A DNA stretch of 6,916 nt from Fidelibacterota bacterium (lineage in GTDB: Bacteria; Fidelibacterota; UBA2242; B5-G15), in assembly GCA_003645825.1 (NCBI GenBank), contig QNCQ01000090.1:1-6916 (forward strand), given 5' to 3'. The notes under the pieces are model-generated. The model did not search any database. It was not told the origin of the DNA and worked only from the letters and a program-made list of their open reading frames with translations. Positions 1 to 4,700 of this stretch are shown one piece after another (position 1 is the first letter of the stretch; each line of letters starts with the position of its first letter). The position numbers and the translations under genes were made by a program.

Positions 1-1
1 C

Positions 2-880
2 AAAAACGCAAAAAGCAATAATTTGAATCTGGTAATAGTTGAATTTGGTGAAGAATATCTTGAAGTTGTAAAAAATCCTAAATACGGATATGGAAAATAT
101 ATGAATCCTTGTATTGATTGTCATGCTTTTATGTTCAGGAAGCTTGGTGGAATGCTTGAAAAATATGAAGCAGATTTTCTTATTTCCGGTGAGGTACTCG
201 GACAGAGACCCATGTCGCAGGTTCTGCCCAGTCTTAATGCTATACGTAAATTGAGCGGTTACTACGATTTGATTGTCAGGCCATTATCTCAGAAATTATT
301 ACCTGACACTCTGCCTATCCGCAGAGGCTGGATTAGCAAGGATAGATTATATGATATTAGAGGAAGAAACAGAAAAAGGCAGTTTGAGCTTGCTGAGAAA
401 TTCGGTATTGAGAAATACCCTTCACCAGCCGGAGGGTGTCTTCTTACCAATCCGGGGTTCGTTCAAAGGCTCAGAGATCTCCTAGAACACGACATGTTCG
501 ATATAGAAAATATAGAGCTGTTAAAAGTCGGGAGGCATTTCAGAATAAGCAAGAGCATAAAGTTGGTGTTAGGAAGAAACAAGTTCGAAAATGATAAGCT
601 ATCTCAGATTGGACCAATGGGGGAGAAGGAGAACATTGTCCACATAGATATTGTAAATGTAAAAGGTCCCACGGGAATAGTATCGATCAAAAAACATAGC
701 CTATATGAACTATGCGATCCAGGAATAACAGAGTTGTGTGGGGGAATACTTTTAAGTTATATAAATAAGCCAGGGATAGAGTCTGCGACAATATTCTTTC
801 GGGGTAACAGATTTTTTAAGGTATCCAGATGTAAGAAAATGAGAAGGGAAGAGGCAAGAAAGTATTTAATTAATAAGTGA
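2..880 (+). CDS. PP-loop/MnmA-like tRNA thiouridylase with C-terminal DUF814-like region (5'-partial)
   Basis: This is probably an ATP-dependent sulfur-transfer enzyme acting on tRNA in the cytoplasm, of the family often labelled 'thiouridylate synthase/methyltransferase-like'. The frame is open to the left edge (K-N-A-K-S-N-N precede the TTG at 23), so that TTG is not a convincing start. The N-terminal PP-loop (SGGxDS-type) must lie outside the window. Counting residues from the TTG, visible marks are NPCIDCH at 28-34 (Cys30, Cys33), GEVLGQRPMSQ at 56-66, SPAGGCLLT at about 134-142 (Cys139), then VGRHFRIS at about 169-176 and LGRNKFENDKL at about 183-193, which resembles DUF814/NFACT-R. MnmA uses a Cys in an NPC-like loop and a second downstream Cys; here CxxC plus a third Cys could instead ligate an Fe-S cluster, as in TtuA-like enzymes (inference). 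The stop is TGA at 878-880. The gene converges on the next one. Family membership is fairly secure; the exact tRNA position modified is unknown. Confidence 0.8.
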   Translation, partial: KNAKSNNLNLVIVEFGEEYLEVVKNPKYGYGKYMNPCIDCHAFMFRKLGGMLEKYEADFLISGEVLGQRPMSQVLPSLNAIRKLSGYYDLIVRPLSQKLLPDTLPIRRGWISKDRLYDIRGRNRKRQFELAEKFGIEKYPSPAGGCLLTNPGFVQRLRDLLEHDMFDIENIELLKVGRHFRISKSIKLVLGRNKFENDKLSQIGPMGEKENIVHIDIVNVKGPTGIVSIKKHSLYELCDPGITELCGGILLSYINKPGIESATIFFRGNRFFKVSRCKKMRREEARKYLINK

Positions 881-935
881 AGCTTTCTTTTAAGATGCTT
901 CGTTATGGAAACATAATATTTCTTATGCGTAATTC

Positions 936-1709
936 TTACAATATGTCTACTTTCATCAAGTCTTTTGATATTATTACATTGGTACCGACATTTCTCGCTT
1001 TTAACCTGAGTTGTTCGATTTCTTCAATGTGTTCATCCATCTCTGGATAAAAATGCGTCAAAATCACATTTTTGGGTGACGACCTCTCTATCAACTGAAA
1101 AAGCTTTCCCGGGTCCATGTGGGTATCTATCTTATGCTCTGATGGCAAAGAACATTCTATAAGCAGATAATCCACATTTTGTGAAAAATCAATGAGGTTC
1201 TGGCATAACCCAGTATCTCCAGCATAAAGAAAAACCTTATTTCCCAAGATGAACTTGAACATTAAACTACCTTCTGTATGGTATGTACTTAAAGTAACAA
1301 CTTTAAAGCCCTCAAAATCAACAGTATACATATTCTCAAGTGGAACAAAAATATACTTGTTTACAGGATCATATATCCATTTTCTGTAGAATTTTTCTAC
1401 GTTTAACAAAAATTTGATGTTATACTCAGAAGAAAACACTTTAAAAGTTTTCTTGGTCTTATTCTTTAGTACGTGATATCTATTCGAGAAGAACAGCATA
1501 AAAAGCTCATTTACATGGTCAAGATGAACATGGCTTATAAAAATATTTGAAATATCCTGTATAATATACTGTGTATGAGCCAGTTGATGTATAATACCCG
1601 GGCCACAATCAAGTAAATTTAAAGTTCCGTTTATTTCAAGTAGATATCCTGGGCTTTTCCTTATTTTTGAAGCTACTGAGGTTCCTGAACCCAGAATAGT
1701 AAGTCTCAT
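936..1709 (-). CDS. RNase Z-like metallo-beta-lactamase-fold hydrolase
   Basis: This is a complete 257-residue cytoplasmic MBL-fold phosphodiesterase-type hydrolase, probably binuclear zinc. The N-terminus MRLTILGSGTS is the usual first strand of RNase Z-like proteins and fixes the ATG at 1709 as the start. Metal ligands are all in place: HVHLDH (His60, His62, Asp64, His65), His144 in TYHTEGSLMFKF, Asp165 in YAGDTG, and His219 in ILTHFYPEM. His197 in DTHMD sits where RNase Z has its catalytic-motif histidine. LLDCGPG at 32-38 is the standard second-strand motif. At 257 residues it is shorter than typical RNase Z of about 305, and I see no clear flexible-arm exosite; the 78-120 segment (Lys/Phe/Tyr-rich) fills that part of the chain. 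Activity could be tRNA 3' processing, cyclic-nucleotide hydrolysis or another phosphoester, and sequence alone does not decide. No Shine-Dalgarno precedes the ATG. The gene follows the giant gene on the same strand across a terminator, so it is probably transcribed separately. Confidence 0.9.
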   Translation of the reverse strand: MRLTILGSGTSVASKIRKSPGYLLEINGTLNLLDCGPGIIHQLAHTQYIIQDISNIFISHVHLDHVNELFMLFFSNRYHVLKNKTKKTFKVFSSEYNIKFLLNVEKFYRKWIYDPVNKYIFVPLENMYTVDFEGFKVVTLSTYHTEGSLMFKFILGNKVFLYAGDTGLCQNLIDFSQNVDYLLIECSLPSEHKIDTHMDPGKLFQLIERSSPKNVILTHFYPEMDEHIEEIEQLRLKARNVGTNVIISKDLMKVDIL

Positions 1710-1717
1710 GGCAATAT

Positions 1718-1746
1718 ATTATAATAAAAAAGCCCCTATCTTACAA
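1718..1746 (-). promoter_or_regulatory. Putative sigma70-type promoter of the MBL hydrolase gene, leaderless
   Basis: On the minus strand a TTGTAA (1746-1741; four of six matches to TTGACA) is followed by exactly 17 bases and a perfect TATAAT (1723-1718). Only eight bases (ATATTGCC) separate TATAAT from the ATG at 1709, so a normal start site 6-8 bases downstream gives a 5' leader of about zero to two bases. No purine-rich ribosome-binding site is present, which fits a leaderless message. The -35 hexamer falls across the loop and inner stem of the upstream gene's terminator hairpin. What is seen is the motif pair and spacing; promoter activity is inferred, and if the organism has Bacteroidetes-type sigma factors the -35/-10 consensus may differ. 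Confidence 0.5.
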
Positions 1747-1763
1747 GAAGACAGGGGCTTTTT
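1727..1763 (-). terminator. Rho-independent terminator of the giant surface-protein gene (bidirectional)
   Basis: An 11-bp perfect outer stem (AAAAAGCCCCT at 1727-1737 pairing with AGGGGCTTTTT at 1753-1763) continues through one A/C mismatch into a 4-bp inner stem (TCTT/AAGA) with a 5-base loop at 1743-1747. On the minus strand the GC-rich stem is followed by six T, and it begins 20 bases after the giant gene's TAA, as expected for its terminator. The A/T arms are complementary, so it would also stop plus-strand transcription. Confidence 0.9.
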
Positions 1764-1783
1764 AAGTCACAAATTTACGAGAA

Positions 1784-4700
1784 TTATTTCACTATCGTCA
1801 TTTTCTTTGTTGCTTGAAAATCAGGAGTTATCATTCTGTATATGTATAAACCAGATGGTACCTTTTCTCCGGAGTTACTTGTTCCATCCCAGATTGACAT
1901 CTTATAGCCAGGAGTCTGGAATTCATTGACCAAAGTCCTCACTTCTCTACCCATTAAATCGTAAATAACAATCTTCACGTGGGAACCTTTTGGTAAGTCA
2001 TACTTAATTGTGGTCGTTGGGTTAAATGGATTTGGATAGTTCTGATGCAAAGCGAATTTCTTCGGTAATCCCAGGTCAGATTCTATTCCTTCAATTAACT
2101 TTCCACAGAAATCTTCTACATACCTTGGCATCAACTGGTACCCACTATAATATGGAGATTCCCCGTCAAACTGGCACACAACACCTACAATGCTAAATGG
2201 TTGCTGGGGAGGAAAGTGTCCATCTATATCTGTATCTGCATCTATTCTTATTGTAAAGGTATCGACACCATCAGTTGCCATTAGGTTGATTCCTCCAGAT
2301 GCCAATTCGCTTGTTGGCCAATCCTCAATATTTATAATGCTTACGTTATCAATCCTCACAAGTACGCCTTCAAGCTCTTCGCCCGCCGTATCCTGAAGTG
2401 CATCACCAGTTACCAATAGTGTATCATAAAAGTCTGTCGAATCTACCACTTCGATTTTCGTAACATTTTTCAGTTCTGTAAGACCATTGAAAAATTCCAA
2501 TTCCCCTGTAACCAGAGCTATATCACCCTCTTTTGCAGAATTGACAAAATCGGAACTGTATATTGCAAGTCCAGCAGTACCGTTCCATGCCTGAATATAT
2601 CCGGGACCACTACTTCCGAATTCCTTGCCTGAAGTTGATACCACTCCTGCAACCGTTATTATAGAATCTTTCATAACCGGTACGCCATTTTCATCATTCT
2701 CTCTTACAAATATCAGTGGTGTAATAAGATGAGCTCCAGGTAATGCGAATCTCCTAATATGGCCACCAGTGGCTCCACCGAAATCCACAACATAGATAAA
2801 TTCACCTGAAGGATCAAAACCAACTCCACGTGGTCTATCTGTTTCTGTAAGTAAGTATTTCTCTCTCTTTGCTAAATCTGGTGAATAAATATAGAGATAA
2901 TCTGGATCTTCTGTTGTAGTATAATTTGCCTCTGTAATGTATACATATCCATCTTTATCTATCCCGATGTCACACATATCACCAGTAGGAGAAAATGGGC
3001 CTGGGAGATTGTCAACCTGGTGATAACCATTTTCTCTATCACCTTCAAGCACATATACTTGCCCGCTAAAGCCACCTATGAGTATTTTTGAACCATCAGG
3101 GAGCACTTCCACTTCTCTACCGATTGCACCATATTCCATTTCTACAGTCTTTACAAGATTGAAGCTTGGATCATAAATATCAATCTTTGTACCTAAAACT
3201 TTTCCAACATATAGATAGCCATCAGAAGTTATTCCAAATGTCGGCGAGCCTTCTCCAACAAGGACTCCACCTAAAGGTTCTCCTGTCTTGTAATCAAATT
3301 TGAATATCGCATCATTATCGGTATCACCAAAGTATACATTTCCATCAGCATCTATAGCCATACCATAGCATTTCCCAAGCGAATATTCCGTATCTCCTAT
3401 CTTACCATATAGTATTGGATTAAAGACTGCCTCGGTACCATCGGGATAGTAAACGCTCAACCTATCGTTATGGTAATACCATCCTCCCCATATTTTACCC
3501 TCTGGATCAACAACAACCCCTTGTGCACCATCTATCGGTTTCTTTATAAACGAACCAGCATACTTAAATGGCTTTTCTGGTGGATCAGCTTCCTGAGTCA
3601 CATTAACAGTAACAGAAACAGTATCGCTAACATCTGTGCCATCATCAACGTAGAGGTAAAATGTATAAGAGCCTGTTCTCTCAGGCCTGAATCCCGCATT
3701 ACCGGAGTGATAGACTTCAAAAATCACGGTGTCACTTGAAGCAAACCAGTTATAATTAATCAAGTCTCCATCAGGATCATAACAACCTGAAGCATCGAGT
3801 ATATAGGAATACCCAACTTTGGCATTCTCAATATCGGTAGGAGCAACTGCTACTGGTGGCTGATTTCTAATTAATTCGAGATCAAGAATAGAATCGCCCT
3901 CTATTATATAATTCTCAGCAACAAAATCCTTATATCCAAACTTAGAAGCAATTATAGTGTAGGTACCAGCTGGGATGTTCTCGATCACGTAACTTCCGGA
4001 AGCATCGGTAGTATCACAGAAAAACTCTTCATAATTTTCAAATCTAATAACTATATCGGATGGTTCGGCTCCATCGGACAAACTGGCGGTACCAGAAAGT
4101 GTATAGGTTGGTATTTCTGCCTCTATATCCCAGATTAGATTATCAATCCATATCGAATCTTTTCCCATAGGGGTGTTGGTATTATAAATTTGCAAATAAC
4201 CTTCAGAGTTAGTAGCTATTCCATAGAGGGTTACAGTAGTAAAGGTATCAGGACTCGTAAGTGGTGTAACATCTTTCACTACATCGGTGTTGCTTATTCC
4301 ATGTATCCCCACATACAGCGGAGTACCATCTTCGAAACCTTTTACCTTCATATCGATAGAGAGTTTAAAGTAGGTGCTGGGGGTAGCAAAAACCTTTCTT
4401 TCCGTCGCCAGTCCCAGTCCAATATCCTTAATTAAAAGCCCCCCGGTAGAATCTACCCCACCATGTTCTTGCCAGATAACAGACGTCCATAGATTTTCGA
4501 AATTTACGACTCCCCAGTTATCCACATCAGAGTCATCCTCAAACGTTAGGTTCAGATCACCCGGAACCAGTGTGATGTCAATAATCGTATCGCTTTCCAA
4601 TGCAAGACCCGGTAGTACGAAGTCGATATACCCGGGTTTCGTAGCAACGAGCGTATACTCACCGTACGGAACCATCTCTAAGCTGTAATTTCCAGCAGCA

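Noticed and set aside
23..25. TTG as the start codon of the thiolation gene
   Set aside because: The frame is open upstream to the window edge, there is no ribosome-binding site, and the family needs an N-terminal PP-loop that is missing here, so the gene continues to the left.
273..485. 70-residue plus-strand frame inside the thiolation gene
   Set aside because: It overlaps conserved motifs of the real gene in another frame and resembles nothing recognisable.
876..904. Hairpin after the thiolation gene (GAAGC/GCTTC with wobble extension)
   Set aside because: It has only five Watson-Crick pairs next to two G-T wobbles, a 13-base loop and no T-run after it, so it is not a credible intrinsic terminator for either convergent gene.
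906..927. CATAA/TTATG mini-hairpin near the 3' end of the MBL hydrolase gene
   Set aside because: It is a 5-bp AT-rich stem without a convincing T tract, expected by chance in this AT-rich spacer.
1708..1929. Small plus-strand reading frame over the terminator, and other plus-strand frames between 2190 and 6807
   Set aside because: They lie antisense to well-supported domains of the giant protein, have no recognisable family or start signals, and have compositions expected of shadow frames.
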